Shown: one piece after another, positions 46,791 through 56,563 of the stretch | Position numbering within the stretch: position 1 is the first letter of the stretch | How the letters are laid out: each line of letters starts with the position of its first letter | Assembly: GCA_903826405.1 (NCBI GenBank) | Contig: CAIKEH010000027.1 | Coordinates: forward strand, 1 to 59,002 | Reading direction: 5' to 3' | Length of the DNA: 59,002 bases | DNA from: an uncultured bacterium | GTDB taxonomy: Bacteria; Bacteroidota; Bacteroidia; Chitinophagales; Chitinophagaceae | The notes under the pieces: model-generated | Told to the model about the DNA's origin: nothing | The model's database searches: none | What the model saw: the letters and a program-made list of their open reading frames with translations, nothing else | Position numbers and translations under genes: made by a program

Positions 46791-47842
46791 CAGGAAAGCA
46801 ACCCATCAATGGTCGCGGCATATTTAAAATTGTCAAAAATCATTTTTGCCTTTTCCCGAGCGATCGCGATCATGCCCGTGTAACGAACCAGATCCGAAGC
46901 TACCGAGTTGAGTTTATCAGCCAAACCTTCTGTCAAATTATCCTCATCATTTACCGTGAGAAGGTCAGAAAGTCCAAGCATTTCTCCCATTTCACCGATA
47001 CCCCCGGCCAGAATACCCACAAAAGGTATTCCAGCGTCCAGACTTTCCAAATATATCCTGCCCAATGGTTCTGCTGGCGTACAATGAAGAATACAGTCCA
47101 ATTCGGAGTAGATCGCTCTTTTATCAGCTTTGAAACCCATGAAATGCACGTTCGACATCCTGGAAAATCTGATCAGTTCAGGAGAATCTTTCATGTCGTC
47201 TGATACATCACCGAATAGTGAAAAATCGTATCTATCTATGTCGCCGATCAGGCTCAGATGTTCTAAAAGACGGAAGAAAGTGCCAATTCCCTTGGGGCCC
47301 GTGACCCTCCCGACGAGTCCAACCCGGAGAGGCTGCCCATCTCTGATGATCGGATTTGCCCATGTGCGATCCTCAAAGGGATAAGGATCGTAAGCCCACA
47401 CGGAGTTGACCGGCATCATTCTCTGCATGAAAGCCGAAATGGTGACCGGCCTCATATTGTCGGGTATACTGCGACCCCATCTTCTCTTATCAACATCATT
47501 CATTATCCGTATATGAATAATGAAAGGAATATTTGGGAAGATCTGTGCCAAGAGCTTCATATATCGTACATGTCCGCCTTCGTTGAGATAAACCGAACTG
47601 TATTTACGGATCAGGAGATCCCAAAATACCTTTGCATAAAACCATTTCAGAAAGCGCAGATCAAATGGCAGTATCCCATATCTGCCCTGATTAACCTTCA
47701 GTAAAGCATGGAATGAACTTCCGGAAGGCACCGCAACGTTGACATCGTGACGGGTATGGGCAAGATAATCATACAGCACCCGTTCGCTTCCATAAAGGTT
47801 TCCCGAAGGACTAACGATCAAAACCTTAGTTCTATGACTCAT
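46790..47842 (-). CDS. Family 4 glycosyltransferase
   Basis: The 350-residue GT-B enzyme begins VLIVSPSGNLYGSERVLYDYLAH, the S-G-N-x-x-G-x-E acceptor loop of GT4. It then has VGLVGRVTGPKGIGTFFRLLE at the donor site and a variant E-x7-E region (PAEPLGRIYLESLDAGIPFVG). It overlaps the gene upstream by 11 bp and the gene downstream by one base, so the three glycosyltransferases are translationally coupled. The sugar is unknown. Confidence 0.87.
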   Translation of the reverse strand: MSHRTKVLIVSPSGNLYGSERVLYDYLAHTRHDVNVAVPSGSSFHALLKVNQGRYGILPFDLRFLKWFYAKVFWDLLIRKYSSVYLNEGGHVRYMKLLAQIFPNIPFIIHIRIMNDVDKRRWGRSIPDNMRPVTISAFMQRMMPVNSVWAYDPYPFEDRTWANPIIRDGQPLRVGLVGRVTGPKGIGTFFRLLEHLSLIGDIDRYDFSLFGDVSDDMKDSPELIRFSRMSNVHFMGFKADKRAIYSELDCILHCTPAEPLGRIYLESLDAGIPFVGILAGGIGEMGEMLGLSDLLTVNDEDNLTEGLADKLNSVASDLVRYTGMIAIAREKAKMIFDNFKYAATIDGLLS

Positions 47843-48992
47843 GAAAAACTTCGGTCAGTTTAGTTTGAATGAGATCAACCTGTCTATCATATGTATTGGA
47901 TTTTGCGAATCGGATGCGCCGTTCCTGTTTCGAAACGTCATTGTAAAAGGAGATACGAGATACTACCCGCTTGAAAAGTCCGGGTAGATCACTGTTCGCT
48001 TTCCGGTCAGTAGACATCACTAACAAAGGATCGGCATCATCATAGGTCGTGATATTATTAGATACGATGACCTTTCCGCTACCCAAAAATTCCATGACTT
48101 TGTGGTAATTGGTACCTTTGCTCTGGTCTTTTCCCACATCGTAGCAGATCAAAAAAGCATCCATCCTTTTATATTCCTTAGCCAACACGGAGGAGTTGAC
48201 AACCCCGTGTAGAATCACATTCGCAGCCTCTTGCAGGGTTTTAGCGAAGGAAATCACCATTGGATCTTCGGAACTACCGATATTGGAATCCTTGGAATGT
48301 ACCGCACCCCAACATTCAAATATAACTTCAGGATTATCCTGTATGATCCTGATCATCACTTCATGATCAATATCTGATCGGGTTAGGTTTCCTGATATGC
48401 CCACCCGCAGCGTGTCGGGATCGTTGACTGAAGCAACAGGCTCGTGTATGAAATCAGGTGTTACCCCATGATTGATGAAATGTTTTGGAACAGGAAATGC
48501 ATCATATTTTGCCAGGATCTCCCGGGTGACAGAAAAAATAATGTCAGCGCCCCGGGCAGCATCTATCGCCTGTTGATTCAATGGTTCATCCACGGGATGA
48601 AATATTTTCACTGTCCGGTCTCCGAATAATTGCAAAGGATATAGGTTGCCTATATCAAATGACCAAACCAGATCTGGCTTACTGCCGATTGCAGAAAGTA
48701 TTCGTTTCAAATGGAAACGCATCAAAAAATGGAATAAACGGGGAAGGTGGAACCTCAGGTCATAGGGGAAATAAAGTGAGTGACTGATCAATAAAAGATT
48801 TTCGCTTATCCCTGAAGGTTTAATACTTATCCGTGCACCCTTCACTTCTCTTCCTTGTTCGGGTGGGTTCAGAAAATAAACCCTATTACCCCGTCTCGCC
48901 AATTCAATGGCATAATGGTGCTTGGAAAGGAACATTTTTCCCCATGATTGTGGGGAAAGGATGATGATCGTCTTATTTTCCAAATTGGCCAT
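47832..48992 (-). CDS. Glycosyltransferase, GT1/GT4-like
   Basis: The 386-residue protein has the GT-B layout: ILSPQSWGKMFLSKHHYAIELARRGNRVYFL near the start, a central SFDIGNLYPLQLF, and a C-terminal VGISGNLTRSDIDHEVMIRI followed by TNYHKVMEFLGSGKVIVSNN at the donor site. It matches teichoic/polysaccharide transferases of Bacteroidota in outline. It should act in the cytoplasm on the lipid-linked chain. A 77-bp gap separates it from the next gene upstream. Confidence 0.83.
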   Translation of the reverse strand: MANLENKTIIILSPQSWGKMFLSKHHYAIELARRGNRVYFLNPPEQGREVKGARISIKPSGISENLLLISHSLYFPYDLRFHLPRLFHFLMRFHLKRILSAIGSKPDLVWSFDIGNLYPLQLFGDRTVKIFHPVDEPLNQQAIDAARGADIIFSVTREILAKYDAFPVPKHFINHGVTPDFIHEPVASVNDPDTLRVGISGNLTRSDIDHEVMIRIIQDNPEVIFECWGAVHSKDSNIGSSEDPMVISFAKTLQEAANVILHGVVNSSVLAKEYKRMDAFLICYDVGKDQSKGTNYHKVMEFLGSGKVIVSNNITTYDDADPLLVMSTDRKANSDLPGLFKRVVSRISFYNDVSKQERRIRFAKSNTYDRQVDLIQTKLTEVFHES

Positions 48993-49069
48993 TGGTCAAC
49001 CTTCCCTTGTAAAATAAACCTGAAAAAGAAGGGCCACTTGATTGTTTGATACAGGAATGTTTTCAGGAT

Positions 49070-50251
49070 TCAGAGCGGAAGGGTTTGAGGAATCTGATTG
49101 AAATGCTGTTCAAAATTCAACCTGCCCAGAAAACTTCTATGGGCGCTTTCAGAATAGCTCCCATAATCAGCAATGATTTCCTCCAAAGCTCTGAAGTATG
49201 AAACGGCATCATCTGTGACAGGGAACGCCCAGTCTTCCCCATCGAGGATCTTCTGCATGCTTGAACCTTCAACATACAAAACAGGAAGTCCGAGGGCTGC
49301 ATATTCAAATACTTTATTGGAAGAAGTTCCCAGTGTATCATTCATGACATCCCTATTCATGAAAACGGCAACACCCACATGACATCCAGAAGCCAGCAGT
49401 GGAACATCCTTGTAAACTGTATACCCATGCCATTCCAACGAATCGGATACGCCATATGCTTCGGCAAGCGACTCCAAACTTATTCTATAATCTGGCTTGC
49501 AATAACCTTTGAGCACCAGGATGAGCTTCCTGCCTGTTATCTTCTTATCCAACAAAGAAATGATCTGTTCTAATCCATGACCCGAACCGATCCTGCCCTG
49601 GAAGATGATCCTTAATTCATTCACGGGTTCATTCATTTTTCGAAAATCCCCAAAAAATGAGATAGAAGGATAATTGGGAATATAGAAAAATTTTCCTTCG
49701 AATCTGTCCATATCGAAATAAGGGAGCCTTTCAAGAGTTGGCAAGGAAAAAATATCCAATGCAGGAAAAATTGATTTTTCGGATCTGGCCGCAAACCATC
49801 CCAATGAAAATTTACGCTGGTGCTCGATCTCAATGACATCATGATTATGATACCAAACCTTATGCCTGAATCGCAGGAAGATCCGTATCCAGCGGTAGGC
49901 CAGCAATGCATATGGATCATAAATGACCAGGTAGGACGGCCTGTATTTGACACTTTCACGGTACAGATCTCGACAGAAATTCAGAAAGTAAATTGCTTTG
50001 GAAATAGTGTGGGAAGCTTCCTGTTCCACAGAACTCATGGGTTTCCCAGATGGCTTTAAGCTTACATTTCCAGGAAAGGACCAAGAACCAACCAAATGCG
50101 GTCGGAAAACAATGGAGATTTTGTTGAAATGCCCACTCAATATATTAATGGCATTCAGTGTTGGAGGGTACGCCTCTGGATGGTAATATAAGGCGGCCAA
50201 CATATTGTTTCCCGAGATCCTGCTATGCACAGAATTGATTTGTGATGCCAT
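49070..50251 (-). CDS. GT4-like glycosyltransferase
   Basis: The frame begins at ATG 50251; an alternative start at 50203 (MLAALYYHPEAYPPTLNAI) lines up with the start of the paralogue at 44651-45769. The protein of 377-393 residues has YNHNHDVIEIEHQ-like text in the first half, then LRIIFQGRIGSGHGLEQIISLL and GTSSNKVFEYAALGLPVLYVEG at the donor site. It transfers a sugar of unknown kind. The 101-bp gap upstream (50252-50352) shows nothing notable. Confidence 0.8.
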   Translation of the reverse strand: MASQINSVHSRISGNNMLAALYYHPEAYPPTLNAINILSGHFNKISIVFRPHLVGSWSFPGNVSLKPSGKPMSSVEQEASHTISKAIYFLNFCRDLYRESVKYRPSYLVIYDPYALLAYRWIRIFLRFRHKVWYHNHDVIEIEHQRKFSLGWFAARSEKSIFPALDIFSLPTLERLPYFDMDRFEGKFFYIPNYPSISFFGDFRKMNEPVNELRIIFQGRIGSGHGLEQIISLLDKKITGRKLILVLKGYCKPDYRISLESLAEAYGVSDSLEWHGYTVYKDVPLLASGCHVGVAVFMNRDVMNDTLGTSSNKVFEYAALGLPVLYVEGSSMQKILDGEDWAFPVTDDAVSYFRALEEIIADYGSYSESAHRSFLGRLNFEQHFNQIPQTLPL

Positions 50252-50352
50252 TTACCTAGAGTAAGCTGCTGCTAATGGTCCGTCCTGATCGATCACGTGC
50301 AAATAGAACATCTCTGCACTCAAAGTTAAAGAATGGAGCGCTTGAAAATAGA

Positions 50353-51456
50353 TCACGAATAGAATGCCCTGATCGAATCCGAAACATATCCGATCATCTC
50401 GGAACTGAGTTCAGGATACATCGGCAGGGATAATATGGATGCTTGCAATCGATAGGCAACAGGGAAATCTTGCGGTACTGCACCCAGATATGCATAAGCT
50501 GGAAGCAGAGGTAATGCAGTGGGATAATGAATGGCCGTTTCCACGCCTCTGGCCTTCAGGAAATGAGCAAGTTCATCTCGGCGTTCAGCACGAACAACAT
50601 AAAGATGCCAGGAATGTTCAGTATCAGGTCTAACCTCGGGTCTCATGATACCGGTGATGCCAGATAGAGCCTCATGGTATATCATCGCATTCCTTCTACG
50701 GGCAGCGGTCCATTCCATGATATGAGGCAACTTTGTAGACAATACAGCAGCCTGTAATCCATCCAGTCTGCTGTTTATACCTTCCATTTTATGTTGGTGT
50801 TTGACGAGTGCCCCATGATTGGCATACATCCTGCATTTCTCTGCCAGTAAGCCATCACTGGTGATTATGCATCCTGCATCACCATAGGCACCCAGATTCT
50901 TCCCGGGATAGAAACTGAAAGAAGCTGCATGGCCAAAGAGTCCGGCTCTTTTACCACCGCTGGTGGAAAAATGACTTTGTGCACAATCTTCTATGAGAAA
51001 AATCCCTTTGCGATCACAGATTTCCCTGATCTTTTCAATATCGCACATCTGACCCTGAAGATGAACCGCGATCACCGCCTTGGTAGCGCGTGTAATTTTT
51101 GCTTCAATCAAACGCTCATCCATACTGTAGTAGTCGGGGTGCACATCAACAAATACGGGTTTGGCGCCGGTTTGAGTGATCGTCTCAGAACTGGAGATCC
51201 AGCTATTGGCAGCAGTGATCACCTCGTCTCCCGAACCGATGCCCAATTGCTTCATGATGATGTAGAGGGAATCAGTTCCATTGGCACATGAAACCACATG
51301 ATCCACACCATAAGCATCAGCAAAGGCCGCCTCAAAGGCCTTTACGGGTTTACCTCCTATGAAGGAAGTATCAGAGATGACAGAAAATATGGCCCTGTCC
51401 ATAGCTTCTTTGATGGAGAGGTACTGGGCCTTCAAATCGACGAATGGTATATTCAT
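50353..51456 (-). CDS. DegT/DnrJ/EryC1/StrS-type sugar aminotransferase (WbpE-like)
   Basis: The start at ATG 51456 (MNIPFVDLKAQYLSIKEAMD) gives 367 residues and lines up with the family; the ATG at 51510 would overlap the oxidoreductase. The PLP lysine is K186 in SFYPGKNLGAYGDAG, and SCANGTDSL and IEDCAQSH are present. The pattern resembles WbpE/WlbC, which turn a 3-keto UDP-GlcNAc uronate into the 3-amino sugar. The upstream Gfo/Idh oxidoreductase would supply the 3-keto substrate. The pair fits the amidino-sugar genes further upstream. Confidence 0.9.
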   Translation of the reverse strand: MNIPFVDLKAQYLSIKEAMDRAIFSVISDTSFIGGKPVKAFEAAFADAYGVDHVVSCANGTDSLYIIMKQLGIGSGDEVITAANSWISSSETITQTGAKPVFVDVHPDYYSMDERLIEAKITRATKAVIAVHLQGQMCDIEKIREICDRKGIFLIEDCAQSHFSTSGGKRAGLFGHAASFSFYPGKNLGAYGDAGCIITSDGLLAEKCRMYANHGALVKHQHKMEGINSRLDGLQAAVLSTKLPHIMEWTAARRRNAMIYHEALSGITGIMRPEVRPDTEHSWHLYVVRAERRDELAHFLKARGVETAIHYPTALPLLPAYAYLGAVPQDFPVAYRLQASILSLPMYPELSSEMIGYVSDSIRAFYS

Positions 51457-51481
51457 GGTCTCTGATTGAGTGATGGGAAAA

Positions 51482-52507
51482 TCAACCTCTCGACTGTCCT
51501 GCAGCCTCATAGATCTTGTCGATGATCTCCACGGTCTTCAGCCCCTCAAACCCATTAGTGGCTATGGAACCGTTACCGGAAAGCACTTCCACGACGTTTG
51601 CATATACCTTGTCGTGATTGGACATGGACCCTACGTATTTGCCATAATGATTAGGGGGATTCCCGGGAGGGAGATCGTTGATAACATACCCTTCGATATC
51701 CTGATATTCAAGTTCATTCAGGTACTGCCCCCCTATCTTGACCGTTCCCTTCTCCCCAAAAATCGTCAGGGACCCCTCCATGTTTTTTTCATGCGAATTC
51801 ACCGTGTAATGAATGGAACCGATGACCGCATTGTAGAATTCCAGTATCACAACACCTTGGTCCTCGAATTCGATTATGCCCTGGTGATGAGCGTTCCGGG
51901 TATATGCATGCACCTGCTTCACATCTCCAACGATCCAGTACAGCAGATCGATGAAATGACTGAACTGCGTATATAGTGTGCCGCCATCGAGATCACGGGT
52001 TCCCTTCCACGATCCTTCATAATACTCCGGATTCCTGTTCCAGTAACAATTGAGTTGCACGCTGTACAGTTTGCCCAGTCTTCCTTCCTCAATGATCTTC
52101 TTCACGGCAGCAACGGGCGGGTTGAAACGATTTTGTTTGACGATGAAAAGCCGTCGGTTCGCCTTTTCTGCCTCCTTGATCATCTCTCCACAGTCATAAA
52201 CGCTTATGGCCATCGGTTTTTCACAAAGAACGTTACAACCTGCGCGGAGAGAACGTATACAATGTTCCGCATGAAGCCCATTGGGCGAGCAAATGGAAAT
52301 CACCTCCAATCCAGTTTCTCCGTCCAACATGTCATCAAGTGAATGATATGCCTTGGCCCCGTAATTTTTTGCCAGTTCTTCAGCCTTCTGAGGCACGGTA
52401 TCACATACGGCAACCAGAACTCCAATCCTGCTGATGTGTTCTGCATGTCTTTGAGCGATTCTGCCGCATCCAACGATCCCGAAAGCTATTTTATGCTCCT
52501 TACTCAT
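51482..52507 (-). CDS. Gfo/Idh/MocA-type oxidoreductase (WbpB/WlbA-like)
   Basis: The 341-residue protein has the NAD-binding start FGIVGCGRIAQRHAEHISRIG and CSPNGLHAEHC. The signature CEKPMAISVYDCGEMI contains the conserved lysine. RFNPPVAAVK and YWNRNPEYYEGSWKGTRDLDGGTLYTQFSHFIDLLYW match WlbA/WbpB in pattern. That enzyme oxidises C3 of UDP-GlcNAc uronic acid. It stands 25 bp before the aminotransferase, so the two would work in sequence to make a 3-amino-uronate. Confidence 0.9.
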   Translation of the reverse strand: MSKEHKIAFGIVGCGRIAQRHAEHISRIGVLVAVCDTVPQKAEELAKNYGAKAYHSLDDMLDGETGLEVISICSPNGLHAEHCIRSLRAGCNVLCEKPMAISVYDCGEMIKEAEKANRRLFIVKQNRFNPPVAAVKKIIEEGRLGKLYSVQLNCYWNRNPEYYEGSWKGTRDLDGGTLYTQFSHFIDLLYWIVGDVKQVHAYTRNAHHQGIIEFEDQGVVILEFYNAVIGSIHYTVNSHEKNMEGSLTIFGEKGTVKIGGQYLNELEYQDIEGYVINDLPPGNPPNHYGKYVGSMSNHDKVYANVVEVLSGNGSIATNGFEGLKTVEIIDKIYEAAGQSRG

Positions 52508-52571
52508 GATTCTGACGCATTGAAAAAGTGATGAGCTCTATTTAATATGAAGAAAAGCGATTCATGAAGAA

Positions 52572-53438
52572 TCACGACAAATGCGAATTGACCCCAATGT
52601 GAAGTTCCCCCGATACCGAAAGTTGGAATCCGATGCGTTCCAGCATGGAAAGGATCTTTCCTCTGTCCACGTACTCATCATGAAGTTCCACGGCAAGGAT
52701 ATGCACTTTTTGGAGGAATCCCCTTGCGTAATCTTCATCGTTCAGCAGAAAGCGTTCAGCCCCTTCAATATCCATCTTGAGCACATCAATGCGGGCCCAG
52801 CCATATTTCACAGCCAAACCAGCCACCTCCACAGCTCGTAGTTCTGTGGGCTTTTCCGATTCCACCACTTGAATCGACCACTCCAGGCCGTCGCGGAAAT
52901 CATTTACGATGGATAGAAAACAGGAACGATTGTACAATCCTGCCTGTTCAATATGAAAATGATCGATACCCTGTAGCAACAGATTCCGCTTGATCATGGC
53001 CACATTTTCAGAATCAGGCTCAACGAGGACGGAGAGTAATCGGTGAGTATCGCGTAACTTCTCTTGAAGATAGATACTCGTAAGCCCTATGTTTGCGCCC
53101 CCATCTATCATGGTGACATCTCCGGATGAGACATGTTTCCTGATCAAGCTCGCCAATAAACCGTATTCTTCATCTGAATAGATCTGACGATAAACAGTAG
53201 GATCACTGCAAAAAGGTTTTCGCATGGCCACATCGCCATGTTCCGCACTATGCATGACGGTATAATTCCCCTTATCCTCTCGGTGGTAAAGGTCGTAATT
53301 GACAAGTATATTGAAATAAGCAATCAATTTTTTTTGGTCGCCAACAAGTTCCCGGTGCATTAATTTCTCACCCACGTAAGCCTTGATCAGGTCAATGGCC
53401 CCACCTGGGCCCAGTCTTCGCATCTCAAATATTTTCAT
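52572..53438 (-). CDS. FkbM-family methyltransferase
   Basis: The 288-residue protein has a SAM-binding core: MIDGGANIGLTSIYLQEKL (motif I), LSVLVEPDSENVAMIKRNL (acidic E after beta 2), and WARIDVLKMDIEGAERFLL (motif post-I, typical of FkbM with D-I-E-G). Such enzymes O-methylate sugars or other hydroxyls. The gene begins inside the stop of the GT61 gene by ATGA (53435-53438). It probably methylates a sugar of the polysaccharide. Confidence 0.9.
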   Translation of the reverse strand: MKIFEMRRLGPGGAIDLIKAYVGEKLMHRELVGDQKKLIAYFNILVNYDLYHREDKGNYTVMHSAEHGDVAMRKPFCSDPTVYRQIYSDEEYGLLASLIRKHVSSGDVTMIDGGANIGLTSIYLQEKLRDTHRLLSVLVEPDSENVAMIKRNLLLQGIDHFHIEQAGLYNRSCFLSIVNDFRDGLEWSIQVVESEKPTELRAVEVAGLAVKYGWARIDVLKMDIEGAERFLLNDEDYARGFLQKVHILAVELHDEYVDRGKILSMLERIGFQLSVSGELHIGVNSHLS

Positions 53439-54640
53439 GCCTGCTTCAGTTCCTTGTAGAGTAATTCCTCCAGCGCGACCCGGTCAAGTTCAATATCCTC
53501 ATCTATTTTATGAGCAACCAGGTCAAGATCATCCGGGGGATGGGGGCCATTCCCAAAGAATCCAATATATCGCCCACCCCGAATGTTTGTCATCTGCCAA
53601 TAATAGGCGTCCTGATGATACGGCATCAATATATCCACCACCACCGTCCTGGATCCGATGAAACAAAGGTTGGACAATCCACTACCATGCACAGAGATTA
53701 TGAAAGAAGCTCCTGCCATAATCCGTGCAAAAGCAGAAACAGAATGATCCTCCGGGAAAACCTCCCGTATTCCGAAACGGGCCAAGAGCTCCATAAAAGC
53801 GGGGTTATTGATGATCTGGCGGGAGGATGCATTTTTCCGTGAAATATAAATTCGATCATACCCTTCTTCTTTACCCCCATCCGAATGATATAAATCATTC
53901 AAAAAATCCGTAACCCATGGAGAAACGGTTCCCAATGGCGAGGGAAGTGAAGGCACTAAAAGGGTATCCGTTTCGATCAGCATATCCTTATCCCCCGTAT
54001 TGAAGATCTTATCTTCCTGAATGCCCAGCAATTGGAGTGATTCCCTTTGAAAGGGCGAGCCTTGATTTCTGATCAGAAAATGATCCACCTTATCCAATAA
54101 TCCGGCCTCCCGCAACATTTGAAACCGCGGAAGACAATCGTAGTTCCAGTGGTGGAAATTAGCATTCCCCTTGGTGGTGATCACTGCGGTTGTTCCAGGA
54201 AGAGATATGCTTTTCCCGTAGTAAAGTTGACTGGCATACAGTTCCGATGATCGAATATGCCTTCCTCCATAAGCACCGAATTCACGTGAAAGGTCTGTGG
54301 AGAGGACATTATCCCTGTTAATGATGAGATTTGTGTCCCTCCCATAAACCTTGCCTTGGGGAAGTTCAGCTATCCATGCGTCAGGTATCTCCCGGTTCAG
54401 GTAACGCGTAAACCTGCTGCTGACCGGATGGTTGAATATTTGTGGGGGCAACTCGGTCCTCCACTGTCCCGACCGAACAGGAATCATAGCGCCCCAATCC
54501 ACTCCACTTTTCAATTCGTTATGGAAATCAACGAGGCGGCTAGGTGTATCATGAAGAACTCCTCCAGGTAAGGTCCGTTTTACGAACAGAACACCAGATC
54601 TCTGCAAGCGGGCCTTAATACCCCTGCCCTTCAATATCAT
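53435..54640 (-). CDS. Family 61 (DUF563) glycosyltransferase
   Basis: The 401-residue protein has the GT61 pattern: NANFHHWNYDCLPRFQMLRE (the conserved H-W near the middle), HFLIRNQGSPFQRESLQLLG, RIYISRKNASSRQIIN and SFIISVHGSGLSNLCFIG (H-G-x-G/A-L). Family members move xylose, GlcNAc or other sugars. It overlaps the gene upstream by ATGA (54637-54640) and the FkbM gene by ATGA, so the three are coupled. The donor is unknown. Confidence 0.9.
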   Translation of the reverse strand: MILKGRGIKARLQRSGVLFVKRTLPGGVLHDTPSRLVDFHNELKSGVDWGAMIPVRSGQWRTELPPQIFNHPVSSRFTRYLNREIPDAWIAELPQGKVYGRDTNLIINRDNVLSTDLSREFGAYGGRHIRSSELYASQLYYGKSISLPGTTAVITTKGNANFHHWNYDCLPRFQMLREAGLLDKVDHFLIRNQGSPFQRESLQLLGIQEDKIFNTGDKDMLIETDTLLVPSLPSPLGTVSPWVTDFLNDLYHSDGGKEEGYDRIYISRKNASSRQIINNPAFMELLARFGIREVFPEDHSVSAFARIMAGASFIISVHGSGLSNLCFIGSRTVVVDILMPYHQDAYYWQMTNIRGGRYIGFFGNGPHPPDDLDLVAHKIDEDIELDRVALEELLYKELKQA

Positions 54641-55785
54641 TTTCCTTTCAGCGATTTGTACAATGGCGAAAGCAATTTCAGGATGGGATACATCTCCTTG
54701 ATCTGCTTCTGTACACCATAATGGACATGCTCGATCCTTGGCGCATCCAGATATTCAGCGAAGAATCCGGGTGTGATACCCAATTTCTTTATGAAATATT
54801 CCGTATCCTCTCTCAGATCATTTTCCTTGTAGAGCGGCTGTTGCAATTCGGCCAGCGCCTGATCTCGGGTGATCTCGCCGGCAAGGATGAGGTTGGAGAG
54901 GTGTGCTTTGCGTTTGTCGATACCGAACTTCCTCGGCAATATGAAAGCCTGGTAGAACTTGGTATAAAAAGATTCATAATGTTTCCCGCCATAATCCGCC
55001 CAGCCGAACTGCTCGATGAGTTCCTGTTTAGCTTTTTCTTTGTGGTAGGGGATCATGTTCAGCGGCTTGATCGCTTTGATCTTGAGCAAGGCCTGATAGT
55101 AGGCCTGCTTCTCCGTACGCAACACCGGATAAGTCTTCAACTTTCTTGTGGAGAACTGCTTATGTATCGATAGCAGGTTCACCGCATCGGCCTTATTGAA
55201 TATCCAGCTTGGGGGCATGATTGATTCCGTGATGTAATTATTGCCACTGAGCACGTAACGGATCTTGAACTGTTTAGCAAGCTTGTACCAAGTTGCATAA
55301 ATGGCATGATCCGTGGGCACTTCCAAGTCAACCACGCCAGCCTTGATGTAACAGAGTTGAAGATCTTTGAATTCCTCCCAATCCACCACCAGTGTATATA
55401 GATCGAAACCCGTTTGGCTGATGATATTCTTGATGTTGCGAACAGCGATCTCTGAATTCCATCCATTATCAAAATGTACGATCAGCGGACGCAAACCCCA
55501 TTCCTTGGCTTTGTGTATCATGTATGAACTGTCCACACCGCCACTTATTCCGGTGAGGCAATCGTACGGCTTGCCTTTGCCTTCTTTCCGAATGGTATCG
55601 AGAGCACGAGACAATGTTCCTTGCATATCCTCAGGAATATGATCACGGTATTGCTGATGGAATTCCGTTGCGTAGTTGCTGACACCCTGCTGATCGAACC
55701 GGATGTCTGGATCGGCTACATTATCCATCACGGTGACGCTGCATATACGGAAATCCGGATCCTCGCTGGTCATATACTTTCGCAT
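54637..55785 (-). CDS. N-acetyl sugar amidotransferase (WbpG-like)
   Basis: The 382-residue ATP-PPase has the PP-loop LTGISGGVDSSYMI (S81-S87), VHFDNGWNSEIAVRNI, and SGNNYITESI. Homologues (WbpG in Pseudomonas, PseA/LegA types) turn an acetamido group into an acetamidino group, with ammonia from HisH/HisF-like partners encoded next door. WbpG-type proteins usually have C-x2-C and G-x-C-N-x-C near the start. Here the first becomes I-C-S-V and the second G-V-S-N-Y-A, so the metal-binding cysteines are mostly lost. The rest is well kept. Confidence 0.88.
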   Translation of the reverse strand: MRKYMTSEDPDFRICSVTVMDNVADPDIRFDQQGVSNYATEFHQQYRDHIPEDMQGTLSRALDTIRKEGKGKPYDCLTGISGGVDSSYMIHKAKEWGLRPLIVHFDNGWNSEIAVRNIKNIISQTGFDLYTLVVDWEEFKDLQLCYIKAGVVDLEVPTDHAIYATWYKLAKQFKIRYVLSGNNYITESIMPPSWIFNKADAVNLLSIHKQFSTRKLKTYPVLRTEKQAYYQALLKIKAIKPLNMIPYHKEKAKQELIEQFGWADYGGKHYESFYTKFYQAFILPRKFGIDKRKAHLSNLILAGEITRDQALAELQQPLYKENDLREDTEYFIKKLGITPGFFAEYLDAPRIEHVHYGVQKQIKEMYPILKLLSPLYKSLKGK

Positions 55786-55788
55786 TAC

Positions 55789-56556
55789 TTATATCTTATT
55801 GAAAAAACCATCCTTCAATTCAACTTGTGTAGGGTAACTGATCAGTACTGCTCGATGAGTGCCTTGGAAAACGAAAAAACTACCCGCAGCAACCCCGGAG
55901 GCGCCATGTTTGACAGCGGTGAGAAAATCATGAATACCTGATGCGCCACCGATGGCGATCACCGGAATACCTACTGAATGGGATACTTTTTCAATGAGCA
56001 CATGGTCATATCCCTTATAAGTACCATCCCGATCAATGGACATGAGCAGGATCTCACCTGCGCCAGCAGCTTCCATTCGCTTTGCCAGTTCCACTGGATC
56101 TTCGCCGGTTTTCTCCTGTCCACAGCGGGTATAGGCACGGTATTGTCCGAAAAGATTCTTTTTTACATCGATCGATACAACTATGCTCTGGGAGCCAACA
56201 TATTTTGATGCCTCGCTGACCAAAGTAGTACGACTAATCGCGCTGGTGTTGAGCACCACTTTTTCAACACCTAGCGTAATGAGAGTTCGGATCTCATCAA
56301 GAGTGGTTATGCCACCACCATAAGCAAGTGGCATGAAAGCTTCGCCTGCCATTTCCCGTATCTTTTCAAAATCGGGCCCTCGTCCTTCACGTGTAGCTGA
56401 AATATCCAGAATGACTATCTCATCCACCTCCTTCTCATTGAAAATGCGCACGGCATTGATGGGATCACCAACGTATTTGTGATCTTTGAAACAGACTGAT
56501 TTCACCAGTCCGCCTTTCTGCATCAATAAAGCGGGTATTACCCTGACCCTTTTCAT
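55789..56556 (-). CDS. HisF paralogue in the amidino-sugar pathway (HisF2)
   Basis: The 255-residue (beta/alpha)8 protein matches HisF in ILDISATREG, PLAYGGGI, VVSIDVKKN, ILLMSIDRDGTYKGYD and PVIAIGGASG. The catalytic D11 of true HisF (CLDVKDG) is replaced (ALLMQKG), while the second aspartate (SIDVK) is kept. That pattern argues against cyclase activity for histidine synthesis. It fits an ammonia-channelling role with HisH2 for the WbpG-like enzyme 3 bp downstream. No other his genes are in the window. Confidence 0.9.
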   Translation of the reverse strand: MKRVRVIPALLMQKGGLVKSVCFKDHKYVGDPINAVRIFNEKEVDEIVILDISATREGRGPDFEKIREMAGEAFMPLAYGGGITTLDEIRTLITLGVEKVVLNTSAISRTTLVSEASKYVGSQSIVVSIDVKKNLFGQYRAYTRCGQEKTGEDPVELAKRMEAAGAGEILLMSIDRDGTYKGYDHVLIEKVSHSVGIPVIAIGGASGIHDFLTAVKHGASGVAAGSFFVFQGTHRAVLISYPTQVELKDGFFNKI

Positions 56557-56563
56557 TACTCGA